Shown: positions 39,558 to 49,901, counted from the first letter of the stretch. The stretch: DNA of 64,000 nt from Streptomyces sp. MBT65 (GCF_016612545.1 NZ_JAENRY010000003.1:1-64000), one strand, 5' to 3'. Notes: generated from the sequence alone by a model not told the origin. Made by a program: numbers and translations.

Positions 39558-40874
39558 CTACGCGGCCGCAGTCCAGATGTTGTTCGCGTCCGGAGTCGCG
39601 GACGTCATGGCGTAGCTGGTCGGGAGGGCCGTCTGCCCTGACGCCGACCGGCAGAAGCGATAACTCCCCGAGGCCAGATGCGCGTTGCCGGGGGTGAAGG
39701 ACGCGCCCAGCGACGAGCCCGCGGCGAACACCGGGCTCGTCGTCCCGTTGACCAACAGGGCGATGTAGTACGAACCGGCCGCTGCCGCGTATGAGCTGGT
39801 CAGCGCCATCGCCTTGTCGCCCGCGCTGTTCCAGACGGTGGACTGGTCGGCGGTGATCCCCACACGGGTGCCGCTCGATGTGTACAGGCCGGCGAGGCAC
39901 TGGCCCGAAGTGAGGCCGCTGCCCGCTGTGCCGACGACCGTGCACAGGCTCGTGATCGTCGCCGCGTTCCGCAGGATGACCTTCGTGAAGTAGATGTACC
40001 CGGCGGACAACGAGGAGCCCGAGGGCGTGCAGGCGGCAGGGTCCATCGTCCACGCGAGCAGTCCCTGATCGGCTGGCCGCCACATCCCCGGGTTGACCGA
40101 GGAGATGATCCGGCCCGCGCCGTCGATCTCGAAGACGGAGACGCCGTCCGCGTTCCGGATGCGGGCGATCGACACGGCGGACGAGGACGCCCCGATGACG
40201 TCCAGGCCGATCGTGTTCACGTCGTTCTGCGTGACGGAGACACGGCCGAAGGTTCCGGTCCCGTTGACCGTCAGGGTCTCGGCGACGAGGTTGCCGACCA
40301 TGAACGCGGCCCGATGCAGATCCGCCGGGCCGACGCCGGAGCTGGCGGTGGCGTACGTGTAGCCGCCCACTCCGGCGAGGGCGGGGTCACCGGTGACGAC
40401 GCCCTCCGCGTAGGCCGGCAAGCCGTACCCGTAGATGACGCTGTCCGATCGCCTGCGTTTCCGCAGGTAGACGCCGTCCCCCTCCAGCGACCCGTTGTCG
40501 TTCGTATTGGCCTCGATGGTCCAGATGAACGTGGCGTCGTAGGCGTAGACGATGCCGGTGTGCTCGGATCCGCCGGACCCGTAGAAGACCTGGGCGCCGA
40601 GGGCGGGGAAGTACGACCAGCGGCTGGCACTGGTGAACCAGGTGACGCCCGCGCTGCAGTCCACCCCGCGCGGGAAGATCGACGGCACGCCGGCGCGCAT
40701 CGCCACCCAGCTGGTGTACGTCATGCACCAGGACTGGCCCTGGTAGCCGGACAGGCCCGGTACCTCAAGCGCGTAGCGGACCACGTTGGTCCAGCCGCCT
40801 TCGGCGTAGCCCTCCCGGTAGGTGACCTGCGAGCGGGCTACCGCGATCACCTGGGCAACCTGCGAGTTCGCCAT
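39558..40874 (-). CDS. Tail-associated CHAP peptidase/fibre protein
   Basis: 438 residues from ATG 40874 (AAGGAGG site). The N-terminal ~150 are a CHAP-like domain (SWCMTYTSWVAMRAG with Cys, GSEHTGIVYAYD with His). The rest looks like a beta-rich fibre (VNGTGTFGRVSVTQNDVNTI; ALLVNGTTSPVFAAGSS), with the small-residue composition of receptor-binding fibres. It lies between baseplate genes and the endolysin, so I read it as a virion-bound wall hydrolase rather than a second endolysin. Confidence 0.7.
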   Translation of the reverse strand: MANSQVAQVIAVARSQVTYREGYAEGGWTNVVRYALEVPGLSGYQGQSWCMTYTSWVAMRAGVPSIFPRGVDCSAGVTWFTSASRWSYFPALGAQVFYGSGGSEHTGIVYAYDATFIWTIEANTNDNGSLEGDGVYLRKRRRSDSVIYGYGLPAYAEGVVTGDPALAGVGGYTYATASSGVGPADLHRAAFMVGNLVAETLTVNGTGTFGRVSVTQNDVNTIGLDVIGASSSAVSIARIRNADGVSVFEIDGAGRIISSVNPGMWRPADQGLLAWTMDPAACTPSGSSLSAGYIYFTKVILRNAATITSLCTVVGTAGSGLTSGQCLAGLYTSSGTRVGITADQSTVWNSAGDKAMALTSSYAAAAGSYYIALLVNGTTSPVFAAGSSLGASFTPGNAHLASGSYRFCRSASGQTALPTSYAMTSATPDANNIWTAAA

Positions 40875-40888
40875 CTGCCCTGCCCTCC

Positions 40889-42325
40889 TTAGCTCTTGAG
40901 CAGCGCGCTGAGCACGGCCGCGGTGTAGGCGTGGCCGGCGTCGGACATCTGGATGGCATCGGTGCCCGCGGCGCCAGGGCTGGCGGAGTTGCCCCAGTAG
41001 CCGAGGCTCGACCAGTAGTTCCAGGAGTTCCGGCCGAGGCTCCAGAGGTTGACGAGGGCGGCTTCGTGGGCGATGGCCAGGGAGTGCGCGCGGTCGACGT
41101 AGTCCTGGTACCGCCAGGTCAGGGCATCGGAGGTGCCGATGTGCGGGAGGACCAGGACGACGTCGGTGGCGCCGGTGAGGCTGCCGCCGTCGCGGATGTT
41201 CGCGAGGTGTTGGCGGACGCTGGCGGCCCACGTGTCGGCGTCGACCCCGTTGATGACGTCCTCGGGACTGACCACGTACAGGACGAGGTCTGCCGGGAGA
41301 TTGGGGCCGCCGTTCCAGCCGGTCCGCAGGGCGGTGTTGTAGTCCACCGCGATCGCGTTCTTGCGGCCGAGGTTGTGGAGAACGACCCCGGTGTCGTTGG
41401 TGCCGGAGACCCCGAGGACGGACAGGTACTGACCGGTCGTACCGGCGTGCCGGATCTTGACGGTGTGGGTGCCGGCGGACAGGCCGGTGATCGTGCGGGT
41501 CAGCACGGCGAGCCCGGTCGTGGCCGTGTCGGTCACGGTGGTTTCGCTGCCGCCGTCCACGCTGTACGCCCACGAGGAGCGGCCGCCGTCCGAGCCGAGC
41601 GTGTAGATGACCGCGCTGGTCCCGCGCACCGTGAACGTCACATAGTTCCCGTTGGTGCTGCTGTAGGTGTAGCCCCAGCCGGGCCCGGCCGCGTAGCCGC
41701 CCGTTGACCAGGTCCCCGACTGGACGACCAGGGATCCGGTCGCCGTCCAGGCCGTGATCGCAGCCGAGTCCTGGCCCGCGATCCCGTTCGCTGAGAACAT
41801 CGCGGATCGGTAGCCGCTGCCGCCGTCGCCGTACGCCGTCTGCAGACTCGCGGCGAGGAGTGCCGGCCAGTTCTTCGTGACGAGGTCACTGGCGTAGAAA
41901 CCGACCGTCGCCGATCCGCCGACCACGGCGATGGTCGCCCTGCTGCCGGAGCCTGCCGCAGCCCGGGCCGCACGCCAGAAGCCGCCCCACCCCGGCCGTA
42001 CGTAGAGCCCCGTGGACTCCAGCGCAGTGGTCGAGGACGGCGCGAACGCCTCCCGCGCAACCATCCACGCCCGGGTGCTGCCGCCGCCCGCCTCGGCCCA
42101 CATCCCGACGATCCCGTCGGGACCGAAGAACGACGGCACTGCCCCGTACGTGTCGGACGTGATGGACGTGACCGCGTCGCCGGCTGCGGTCGTCAGGTCG
42201 GTGTACTGGACGCCGTCGTGGGCCGCGGACCAGAACGTGATCGTCGCGTTCTGGCCGACCGCCCACACACCGTCGGACGGAGTCACGACGAAGTCGCCGG
42301 TACCCGCTCCGAATTGGTATCGCAT
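40889..42325 (-). CDS. Tail protein with SGNH-hydrolase domain
   Basis: 478 residues. The first ~130 are beta-rich and structural. An SGNH/GDSL-like esterase domain follows: block I AVVGGSATVGF (~150), a jelly-roll insertion, block III-type LVLPHIGTSD (~400), and C-terminal MSDAGHAYTAA supplying the D-x2-H pair. Such domains in tail proteins deacetylate or cleave surface polymers during adsorption. Starts one base inside the upstream stop. Confidence 0.75.
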   Translation of the reverse strand: MRYQFGAGTGDFVVTPSDGVWAVGQNATITFWSAAHDGVQYTDLTTAAGDAVTSITSDTYGAVPSFFGPDGIVGMWAEAGGGSTRAWMVAREAFAPSSTTALESTGLYVRPGWGGFWRAARAAAGSGSRATIAVVGGSATVGFYASDLVTKNWPALLAASLQTAYGDGGSGYRSAMFSANGIAGQDSAAITAWTATGSLVVQSGTWSTGGYAAGPGWGYTYSSTNGNYVTFTVRGTSAVIYTLGSDGGRSSWAYSVDGGSETTVTDTATTGLAVLTRTITGLSAGTHTVKIRHAGTTGQYLSVLGVSGTNDTGVVLHNLGRKNAIAVDYNTALRTGWNGGPNLPADLVLYVVSPEDVINGVDADTWAASVRQHLANIRDGGSLTGATDVVLVLPHIGTSDALTWRYQDYVDRAHSLAIAHEAALVNLWSLGRNSWNYWSSLGYWGNSASPGAAGTDAIQMSDAGHAYTAAVLSALLKS

Positions 42326-43263
42326 CAGATCACCCAGCTCACGCCGGACTCGGGCAGGACGAAGTCGAACCGCGCCAAGTCGGGGTGGTTGGTCAGCCAG
42401 ACCTGCCCGGCCCGGTCGGTGCTGGCGGCCGAGTAGATGATCATCCGGGCGACCTCCACCCCTGAGCAGTAGGCCAGGGCGTACTGGTCCCTCGTCTTGT
42501 GCCTGTAGTCGGAGGGGATCAGCACGGGCAGCCGGGACTCGTCGGCGCCGGCGAGGGCCGACGTGCGCTGGAACGACCCGAGACGCAGATGGGCGGCGCC
42601 GTTGCGCTCCTCCAGTACGGTCTCCGTGGCGATCGTCCAGGCGGACAGCGCCGCGTTGCACGAGATGATCCCGGAGTAGCTGTAGACGGTTTTCCACAGT
42701 GTTCCGGTCCACAGCAGCAGCTTCTGATTGTCGACCTGGAAGGCGAGCTCGCCGGGGGCTGTGGGATCGGGCAGGGAGGTCGATGTGCACGGTCGTACTC
42801 GGGTCCCGACGTAGAGCTCTTGGCGCGCCACAGTCACGGTCGTGGCGGAGCCGGTCACGGTCACCGTCGCGAGCGGGATCTCGTAGACCCCCGTGCTGCC
42901 CAGGTCCTTGGTGAGGGCGGGCTGATCCGCTCCGGGGGTGCCGGGCTTGACCACGGCCATGACGGTCCAGGTGGAGCGGTCCAGGCGGAGAACCACCCGG
43001 TCGAGCCGTGTGGAGACGCTCGCGTTCGCGGTGACGGTGAGGTTGACGGTGGAGGTGCCCGAGTACCAGAGGTGTCCGCGTACGGAGGCGTAGACACCGG
43101 AGCGGACGTTGACGGTCAGTCCGGTCCCGGCGGTGACGACCTGGTCGTCGGCGGGGCTGCCGTACACGCCGTCGTCGGAGAACCTCGCGGCGAGCAGTTC
43201 GAACTCCACGTCGGTGACGGCCCGCGAGTTGTGGGCTGGTGAGGGCCAGGAGTCCTGTGCCAT
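42325..43263 (-). CDS. Minor tail/baseplate protein
   Basis: 312 residues. Opens with a putative upper-baseplate motif (PAHNSRAVTDVEFELLAARFS), then VVTAGTGLTVNVRSGVYASV, as in many siphovirus baseplate or appendage proteins of Streptomyces phages. The C-terminal third is unrelated to families I know. Sits between the Gp37-like and SGNH proteins. Confidence 0.7.
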   Translation of the reverse strand: MAQDSWPSPAHNSRAVTDVEFELLAARFSDDGVYGSPADDQVVTAGTGLTVNVRSGVYASVRGHLWYSGTSTVNLTVTANASVSTRLDRVVLRLDRSTWTVMAVVKPGTPGADQPALTKDLGSTGVYEIPLATVTVTGSATTVTVARQELYVGTRVRPCTSTSLPDPTAPGELAFQVDNQKLLLWTGTLWKTVYSYSGIISCNAALSAWTIATETVLEERNGAAHLRLGSFQRTSALAGADESRLPVLIPSDYRHKTRDQYALAYCSGVEVARMIIYSAASTDRAGQVWLTNHPDLARFDFVLPESGVSWVI

Positions 43264-43273
43264 GAGCCGCTCC

Positions 43274-44428
43274 TTAGCGTGTCTCGAGCCGGCCGAGCCG
43301 GCGGTTGAGCGTGCGGACCAGGCGCACGATGCGGGGGTCGCTGGTCACGTCCTGGGACCCGATGACCGAGGACACTTGCTCGCCATCGCTGGGGGTGGCC
43401 TGCAGATGGATCGTGCGGACGACGTCGGTGAGTTGCAGGCCGTGAGGGAGGGCGACGGCCACCTGGTCTCCCAGGCCGTAGTCCCGGCCGGCCCTGAGGT
43501 CGGCGGTGTCGACGGTGATCGTGGCGAGCTGCACGGGAGCAGCGCCGTCGGTGAGCTCGCTGGTGCCGGAGGCGGTGAGTTCGCCGCCGGTGTCGTTGTC
43601 GGCGCCTCCGTCGACGTACTTCTCCACCCGCCACCAAGCGGCGGCCGCGCCTGTGTCGACGACTTCGACGTATGTGCGGACGGTGCTGCCGGTGGTCTCG
43701 TTCCCGGCCACCAGGGCGTGGGTGACGGTCGGTGCGGACTGCGAGTAGGCGACGGAGCGCAGGTTGCCCAGGCCGGTGGAGAAGCGCGCGGTCGCGCTCT
43801 TGTCGGTGGGCGTGTAGCAGCCGAACTTGATCTGGCTGCCGTCCTGCCGGGTGCGGAAGCCGATGCTGCCGCCGGCGGACGCGACCGCCCGGCACACGTC
43901 CAGTACGGCCTCGAACCGGGTCGACACCGCGGTGTTGGTCCCGGCCCCGGCGACGGTGTCCAGGACGAGGTTCGGGATGCGGCGTGCGGTGATGGCCCCC
44001 GGCCCGCAGTTCTCGTTGATCAGCGTGCGAATGATCGTCTCGGCGTTGGTTGCGGTGAACGACCGGTAGGTGCTGCCGTGCTGCCCGGTCCAGGTGAGGG
44101 CGGGTTCGGGCCAGGTGACGTTCCCGGCGATGACGGCGAGGTCGTCGCTGAAGTTCACGTCGACTACGCCCACGCCCGGGTCGTCGAGGGACCACCGGTA
44201 GTTGGTCGGTTCCTCCATCGGCCCGGCCGTCCAGATCACACCGTCGCGGATCACCACGATGCGGTGCCCGGGCACCAGTTGCGCCATGACCTCTGGGTAC
44301 GCGGGCAGCGTCACCGTGCCGGACGCCGGCGCATTGAAGTTGACGGTGACGTCGAGGTTCGTCCAGCCGGTGAGGGGGTCGCCCTGGAGGGCCATGTTCT
44401 TGTCGGTGATCAGCAGGGTGATGGCCAT
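43274..44428 (-). CDS. Baseplate protein, siphovirus ReqiPepy6 Gp37-like
   Basis: 384 residues. ITLLITDKNMALQGDPLTGW at the start, then a long beta-rich body with STRFEAVLDVCRAVASAGG and GDQVAVALPHGLQLTDVV near the end. The C-terminal LVRTLNRRLGRLETR is a short coil. This family is the central baseplate hub of many actinobacterial siphoviruses. Follows Dit by three bases. Confidence 0.75.
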   Translation of the reverse strand: MAITLLITDKNMALQGDPLTGWTNLDVTVNFNAPASGTVTLPAYPEVMAQLVPGHRIVVIRDGVIWTAGPMEEPTNYRWSLDDPGVGVVDVNFSDDLAVIAGNVTWPEPALTWTGQHGSTYRSFTATNAETIIRTLINENCGPGAITARRIPNLVLDTVAGAGTNTAVSTRFEAVLDVCRAVASAGGSIGFRTRQDGSQIKFGCYTPTDKSATARFSTGLGNLRSVAYSQSAPTVTHALVAGNETTGSTVRTYVEVVDTGAAAAWWRVEKYVDGGADNDTGGELTASGTSELTDGAAPVQLATITVDTADLRAGRDYGLGDQVAVALPHGLQLTDVVRTIHLQATPSDGEQVSSVIGSQDVTSDPRIVRLVRTLNRRLGRLETR

Positions 44429-44431
44429 GGG

Positions 44432-45430
44432 TCAGGCCGTCTCGTAGCGGGGGTTGAAGGTGAGGTCCACGGCGGAGGCCGGGCCGGATCCGGCGAGCGT
44501 GAAGGCGACCGGGTTGTCTCCGGGTGCGAGCCCCCACAGCGATGCTGTCGGCCAGTTCAGTCCGCCGATCCAGTTGTCGCCGTTCTGGAAGCGGACGCTG
44601 GGCGGGTCGGTGCTGATGGTGACCTGCTCGCCGGCGAGGAGGGCGCCGTGGCCGATCGCGCTCGCGGACGGGTTGAGCGTGAACGACTCTCCGGTCCCGG
44701 CGTGGGTGAACGTGACCGAACTGGCCGGGCCGGTGATCACCCACGTCGGCCACACCGTGGTATCGCCCGGGTTGGTGACGACGGTGTCGCCGAGAACCTG
44801 GCTGGAGGACACCGACGGGAACGGGGTGAAGAACGACCCCAGCGACCCGGTGGCGCGGTGCACCATCTGCGGTACGGGGTCCGTCCAGTACGGGTCCTCG
44901 CACCAGAGGGAGAGGACCGCGCTGTCGGCGTCGCGGTAGTAGCCCCGCTTGCCCTGCCCCTCGAACCCGTCCTGGTAGTAGACCTCGATCGTCCTGCGGG
45001 TGCCGTCCGGGCGGGCGATCTCCAGGACGCCCGGCGTACGGCTGCCGTCCGCGTTCAGCCGCAACGTGCGGGTGAACGCGGTGGCCAGAGCCCTCCAGCG
45101 CTGCAGGAACTCGAGGTGGCTCACGCCCTGCACGAACAGCGGCCACACGATCGTGCGCGGCTGCGCCTGGGCGTGCCGCAGCCGGGCGCCCCCGCGCGGG
45201 TGGGGGTCGCTGGTCAGGTCGTAGGGCACCGCCCCCAGACCGGACACGCCATCGGCCAGCGTCCACCAGCCCGAGTCCCGGTCGGTGAGCGGCCACACCA
45301 TCCCCGAGGGGTCGGTGTACTGGACGGTGGCGTATCCGATCTCCGGCAGGGGAACGATGGTGCCGCCGCCCGGATCCCCGGGCCCGCCTGTGTCCGGAGG
45401 GGCGACGTAGGGAGCTGTGATCAGGGGCAT
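44432..45430 (-). CDS. Distal tail protein (Dit-like)
   Basis: 332 residues. A Pro/Gly-rich start precedes WPLTDRDSGWWTLADGVSGL and GGARLRHAQAQPRTIVWPLF, then RRTIEVYYQDGFEGQGKRGY, typical of the siphovirus tail-component (Dit) family. It caps the tail tube and joins tape measure to baseplate. The neighbouring tape-measure stop is at 45431, directly adjacent. Confidence 0.8.
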   Translation of the reverse strand: MPLITAPYVAPPDTGGPGDPGGGTIVPLPEIGYATVQYTDPSGMVWPLTDRDSGWWTLADGVSGLGAVPYDLTSDPHPRGGARLRHAQAQPRTIVWPLFVQGVSHLEFLQRWRALATAFTRTLRLNADGSRTPGVLEIARPDGTRRTIEVYYQDGFEGQGKRGYYRDADSAVLSLWCEDPYWTDPVPQMVHRATGSLGSFFTPFPSVSSSQVLGDTVVTNPGDTTVWPTWVITGPASSVTFTHAGTGESFTLNPSASAIGHGALLAGEQVTISTDPPSVRFQNGDNWIGGLNWPTASLWGLAPGDNPVAFTLAGSGPASAVDLTFNPRYETA

Positions 45431-48400
45431 CTAGCGCGGCCTCCCCACTCGTGCCCGGGCCTCCTGGACGCGCTGGACGCGCTCGAGGTCGGCCACGGTG
45501 AAGTCGGCCGTGCGGGCGTTGATGACGTACTGGTTGGAGCCGCCCTGGGCGGCCGCCATGCCGGCGTTGGCCGCGCCCTCGAAGGCCCTGAACTGGGCCG
45601 GGGTGAAGACGGCTTCGGGGGTCTTGAGCCCGTTGTAGGCCCAGCCCGGTTCCATCCAGCCGCCCGAGTCGTGCTTGCCGGGCTGGAAGCCGTACCAGTC
45701 GCTGAACAGGCGGTCCTTGTAGCCGCGGGCGCCCCTGCCGATGACCACGCCGTCGCCGCCGCGGCTCTCGATGTTGACCCCGCCGATCGTCCCCGCAGTG
45801 TGGCCAACTCCCTTGTTGGTCACGCCGATCCGGTAGGCGGAGTTGCCGTGCAGGACCCACCCGGGCGGTGCCGTCGTCCCGTGGAAAGCACCGGTAGCCC
45901 ACCGGCGGTGAGGCTTCTCACCACGGACCACGGACTCGACAGCGGACACCAGCCCGCTGCAGTCCCACGACGGATTCCCGTTGCCGCCCCACTGATACGG
46001 CAGACCGTTCTGCGTGCGCGCCCACTTCAGACCGGCCTGGATCCTCGGCCCGCCGACACCGCCGGCGCCCTTCGAATCGGCCACCTTGGAGTAGCCGGTC
46101 AAGGCACCAACGATCTTGTCGGGAACCTTGCGGATCATCTGCCCCAGCGCGGTGTCCATACCGGGGAAGTCCTTCAGGAGCGGGTCGACCAGCTTCTTCA
46201 CGCCCGCGCGCGCAGACGCCTCCAGCGTGTCGCCCAGCCAGCTCGCCGACTTCTTGACCGCGTTCCAGGCCTTCGACCCAGCACCCAGGAGGGAGGATCC
46301 CGCAGACTTGATCCACCCGAAAACCCCGCCATCCGCGAACGCCTGGTGCGGGTAGATCCCACCGCGCGCGTACGTCAGGGAGCGGTCCACAGCGGTGGTG
46401 CGGGGGTTGCCGCCGAGGACCGGCGCGAGGGCCTTGCGGACGCCCGCCGCTCCGGAGGACCGGGCGACGCGGTTGAAATAGTTCACGAACCCGGAGCCAG
46501 CGCCGCGCGTGAACTCCGGCCTCATGATCGACTCGCCGCCGCTGAGGTCGAGCATGCCGCCGGTGGGGCTGATGAAACGGTGGACGTCCGTGCCCGGGGT
46601 GTAGCCGGGCAGGATGCCGCCGGACGCGAAGCCCTTGGGATGGAACTCGGGGAGCTTGGGCGACCCGAACGCCGTGGCGATCTTGTTCCAGAGCGCCACG
46701 ATCCCCGCGTTGTACACGGTGTTGATCACGAAGGCGACGGGAGTTTTCGAGATCGTCTTGAGCTTGTCCCACTGCGTCTTGCTCGCGGTGACGGCTGCTT
46801 TGAATCCGTCACCGACCAGGCCCAGAGCCGTGGTGAGCGCGCTCAGGACCGGCTTGATGCCCTTGTCGTAGCCGTACTTGATCGTGGTGACGAGGTCACC
46901 CATGACCGGCTTGACGATCTTGTCGCGCAGCCAGGTGAACACTGGCCCCAGCGCGGCTACGGCCGCCTTGAACGCCATCAGGACGGGATTGATCGTCAGG
47001 GCCCAGGCGGTTTTGATCTCCCACTTGATGACCGCCCACACCGGCGTGATGACCTTGTCGGAGAGCCAGGTGAACACGGGCCCGAGACGGACCGTCACCC
47101 AGCTGACGACATCGGCGAACACGTTGACGAGGCCGGCCACCCAGCCGATCACCGTGGACAGAGCGCTCGCCAGTCCACCGACGAGGAACGCGGCCAGCGA
47201 GACGATGGGCGGCAGGAGGCGGGCCAGCACCCCGACGGCGAGCTGGACGACCAGGCCGATGAGCTGCGCGACGATCGGCAGCAGCGGAGCCAGCGCGATC
47301 ACCAGGTCCAGGCCGGCCCCCACCAGCTGCACCACCGCGGGCATCAACTGGACGAGAACCCCGGCCGCCATCTGCACGACCATCCCGACGAGCTGACCGA
47401 TCACCGGCAGCAGCGGAGAGACGGCCATGACCAGTGTCAGGAACGCGCTCGACAGCGGCGGCAGGATCTTCGCCAGGGCCCCGGCAAGCAGCCCGGCAAC
47501 CTGGCCCAGCACCTTGACGATGACGCCGACGACCGGGATGAACTGCGCGGCGAGCGTGCCGACAAGCCGGCCGAGCAGTGGCAGGAGCAGGGAACCGGCC
47601 TCGGCGATGGTGCCGAACGCGCCGGCGACGATCGGCAGGACCGGAGCGAGCGCGCCGAAGACGGTCTGCACCAGCTGCATGCCGACCGGGATCAGCGGCT
47701 GCACCGCGCCCATCAGTTGGGTCAGGGCCGCCACGAAGACGTTCGCGACCAGGCCCGCGACCTCGCCGAGGACGCCGGCGAACTGCTGCCACAGCGGCGC
47801 CATCATCTGGAACACCGCGGCGATGACCGTACCGACCTGGGTGAGGGCGGGGGTGAGGGCCACGACGACCTGCGTCAGCGGGCCGACGAGGACACCGACC
47901 ACGGCGGTGATAACGCCCACGATCGGTGTCAGCGCCGGCGCGAGCGCGGTGATCACGGAGGTGATCAGGTTCGCGATCGGCTGGAGCAGCGGGGTAACGG
48001 AACTGACGAGCTGGACCAGCGCGGCCCCGACCGTCACCAGCACGGGGCCGAGTGCCTGGACGATCGGCAGCAGCGCGACGCCGAGCGTCCCGACGAGCTG
48101 CAGCAGCACTGGTCCCAGCAGGACAGCCAGTTGTGCGAGGGGCTGGATGATCGCCGTGACCAGGGGGACGGCAGCCTGGACCACGGTCCCGATGACGGGG
48201 ACGATCGCGGTGACGATCTGCGCCACCGAGGCGAAGAGGGTGCGCAGTTGGGCCTGCATCGCGGGTGCGGCGAGGAGCTGGTTGAGCTCGCCGAACACCG
48301 CGCCCATCACGCCGACGATCTGGCCGCCGGCGTCGCTGGCGGCCTTCACGATCGACAGGACCGTCCCCAGGACGTTGCCGAGCAGGGTGCCGAACTGGGC

Positions 48401-49888
48401 CAGGATCCCGAACGCGGTGTTGATCGCGGTCTCGAGGCCGCCCGACTGGAACGATGCGGCGATCCCGTCGGTGAACTGCGTGATGGTGCCGGCGAACCGG
48501 GTGAGGAGCGCGTTGAAAGCCGGCTGTGCCGCGAGGGTGAGCTGCCCGAACGCCGTGAGGATCTGCGCCGGGGTCTTCTCGAAGATCTTCAGGTTGTCGG
48601 TGGCGCCCTGGAGGATCTTGTCCAGGGCACCGGACTTGGCCATCTCGGTGACGGCGCCGGCCGCGTTCTTGGCGATCGCGTTCCACACCCCGGCTGTCGC
48701 CGTCAGTTGCCGTGCGAGGACGGGGATCGTGGCCCGGCCCAGTTGTGTGACGGTGGAGTCGAGGCCCTCGAACAGGGCGTTCTGGACGCCGAGTTTCATC
48801 GACGTCCAGGCCGGGCCGAGCCCCATCACCGCCGAGACGAAGGACCTGGCGTTGGGTGCGAGCTTGGCCATGGCCTGGTCGAGTGCAGAGGTCTGCGCGG
48901 CGGCCGCGGCCTGGGCATCCGCTACGGCGGACGCGGCATCAGCCACGGCCTGCTGGGCATCGGCGATCTGCCGCTGGCCGTCGACACGCGCCTCGTCGAC
49001 ACCGGCCTGCGCCTGGGCGAGAGCCCGCTCCTTGTCGGCGACGGTCTCGTTGGCGTCTGAGATCTTCTTCTTCGCCGCGAGGACCTGGTCGCTGCCCTCG
49101 ACCCCGGCCTTGTCCGCCTTCTTGGTGTCCTCGGCGAGCCGCTTCGTCTGCGTCTGCTGCTCTTTGAGGGCGAGCTGGGCCCGCTCGTAGCGGATCTCCA
49201 GCTCTTCGAGATCCTTCGGGTCCGTCCCCGGTTTGGCCTGCGCGGCCTTGAGGTCCTCCTCGGCCTGCGCCAGCTGCAGGGCAGCTTCCTTCTCGTCCAG
49301 TCGCGACTGCGCGAGCTGGGTGTTCATGTCCTCCAGCGCCCGCGCCGCTTCCTGGCGCGCCCCGTTGAGGTCGCGCTGGGCATCGCGGGCGTCGCGCTGG
49401 GCGTCGGTCAGGTCCCGTTCGGCGTCGGCGACCTGCTGCTGGGCGGTCTTGACCCGCTTGGCTGCCTCAACCTGGGCATCCGCCAGCGACCGCTGCGCGT
49501 TGGCCAGCCCGCGCTGCGCCGTCTCCACCGCCTTGGTGGCGGAAGCGGCTGCGCTGGCGTCCGCCGTGCTGTCGGCGAACGCGGCCTTCATCGCGTCGCC
49601 GACGCCGGACAGACCGATCTTCAGGGCTCCCGCTGCGGCGCCAGCGGTGACCAGAGCCGGGGCCAGCGCGGAGGCACCGGCCGCCGTGGACGCGAGGTTC
49701 GCGCCGATGGCGACGCCAGCCAGCGCTCCGATGCCCTTGAGACCGATGCCGAACGCCTTGGTGAAGGCGCTCGCCCCGCTACGGCCGGCACCGGAGGCGC
49801 GTGAGTTGACGGAGCGGTCCCAGTCACCCTCGAACTCGGGGCGGATCGACACGTATCCGCGACCGACGAGCACGCCTCCGGCAGCCAC
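45431..49888 (-). CDS. Tape measure protein with NlpC/P60-like domain
   Basis: 1485 residues from GTG 49888, chosen because AGGAGG (49900-49895) gives six-base spacing. Residues ~90-360 are Ala/Glu/Lys/Gln coiled coil (AQRGLANAQRSLADAQVEAA). ~360-1000 are hydrophobic helical repeats. At ~1285-1400 an NlpC/P60-like domain has GLPYQWGGNG, the catalytic WDCSGLV Cys and HTAGTIGGVN His. The C-terminus is basic. Tape measure length sets tail length; the peptidase would open the wall during injection. Confidence 0.9.
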   Translation of the reverse strand: MAAGGVLVGRGYVSIRPEFEGDWDRSVNSRASGAGRSGASAFTKAFGIGLKGIGALAGVAIGANLASTAAGASALAPALVTAGAAAGALKIGLSGVGDAMKAAFADSTADASAAASATKAVETAQRGLANAQRSLADAQVEAAKRVKTAQQQVADAERDLTDAQRDARDAQRDLNGARQEAARALEDMNTQLAQSRLDEKEAALQLAQAEEDLKAAQAKPGTDPKDLEELEIRYERAQLALKEQQTQTKRLAEDTKKADKAGVEGSDQVLAAKKKISDANETVADKERALAQAQAGVDEARVDGQRQIADAQQAVADAASAVADAQAAAAAQTSALDQAMAKLAPNARSFVSAVMGLGPAWTSMKLGVQNALFEGLDSTVTQLGRATIPVLARQLTATAGVWNAIAKNAAGAVTEMAKSGALDKILQGATDNLKIFEKTPAQILTAFGQLTLAAQPAFNALLTRFAGTITQFTDGIAASFQSGGLETAINTAFGILAQFGTLLGNVLGTVLSIVKAASDAGGQIVGVMGAVFGELNQLLAAPAMQAQLRTLFASVAQIVTAIVPVIGTVVQAAVPLVTAIIQPLAQLAVLLGPVLLQLVGTLGVALLPIVQALGPVLVTVGAALVQLVSSVTPLLQPIANLITSVITALAPALTPIVGVITAVVGVLVGPLTQVVVALTPALTQVGTVIAAVFQMMAPLWQQFAGVLGEVAGLVANVFVAALTQLMGAVQPLIPVGMQLVQTVFGALAPVLPIVAGAFGTIAEAGSLLLPLLGRLVGTLAAQFIPVVGVIVKVLGQVAGLLAGALAKILPPLSSAFLTLVMAVSPLLPVIGQLVGMVVQMAAGVLVQLMPAVVQLVGAGLDLVIALAPLLPIVAQLIGLVVQLAVGVLARLLPPIVSLAAFLVGGLASALSTVIGWVAGLVNVFADVVSWVTVRLGPVFTWLSDKVITPVWAVIKWEIKTAWALTINPVLMAFKAAVAALGPVFTWLRDKIVKPVMGDLVTTIKYGYDKGIKPVLSALTTALGLVGDGFKAAVTASKTQWDKLKTISKTPVAFVINTVYNAGIVALWNKIATAFGSPKLPEFHPKGFASGGILPGYTPGTDVHRFISPTGGMLDLSGGESIMRPEFTRGAGSGFVNYFNRVARSSGAAGVRKALAPVLGGNPRTTAVDRSLTYARGGIYPHQAFADGGVFGWIKSAGSSLLGAGSKAWNAVKKSASWLGDTLEASARAGVKKLVDPLLKDFPGMDTALGQMIRKVPDKIVGALTGYSKVADSKGAGGVGGPRIQAGLKWARTQNGLPYQWGGNGNPSWDCSGLVSAVESVVRGEKPHRRWATGAFHGTTAPPGWVLHGNSAYRIGVTNKGVGHTAGTIGGVNIESRGGDGVVIGRGARGYKDRLFSDWYGFQPGKHDSGGWMEPGWAYNGLKTPEAVFTPAQFRAFEGAANAGMAAAQGGSNQYVINARTADFTVADLERVQRVQEARARVGRPR

Positions 49889-49901
49889 CACCCACCTCCT
49901 G

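Noticed and set aside
43109..49060. Open frame of nearly 2000 codons antisense to tape measure and baseplate genes
   Set aside because: Typical high-GC antisense shadow; the tail genes on the other strand have recognisable domains and correct order.
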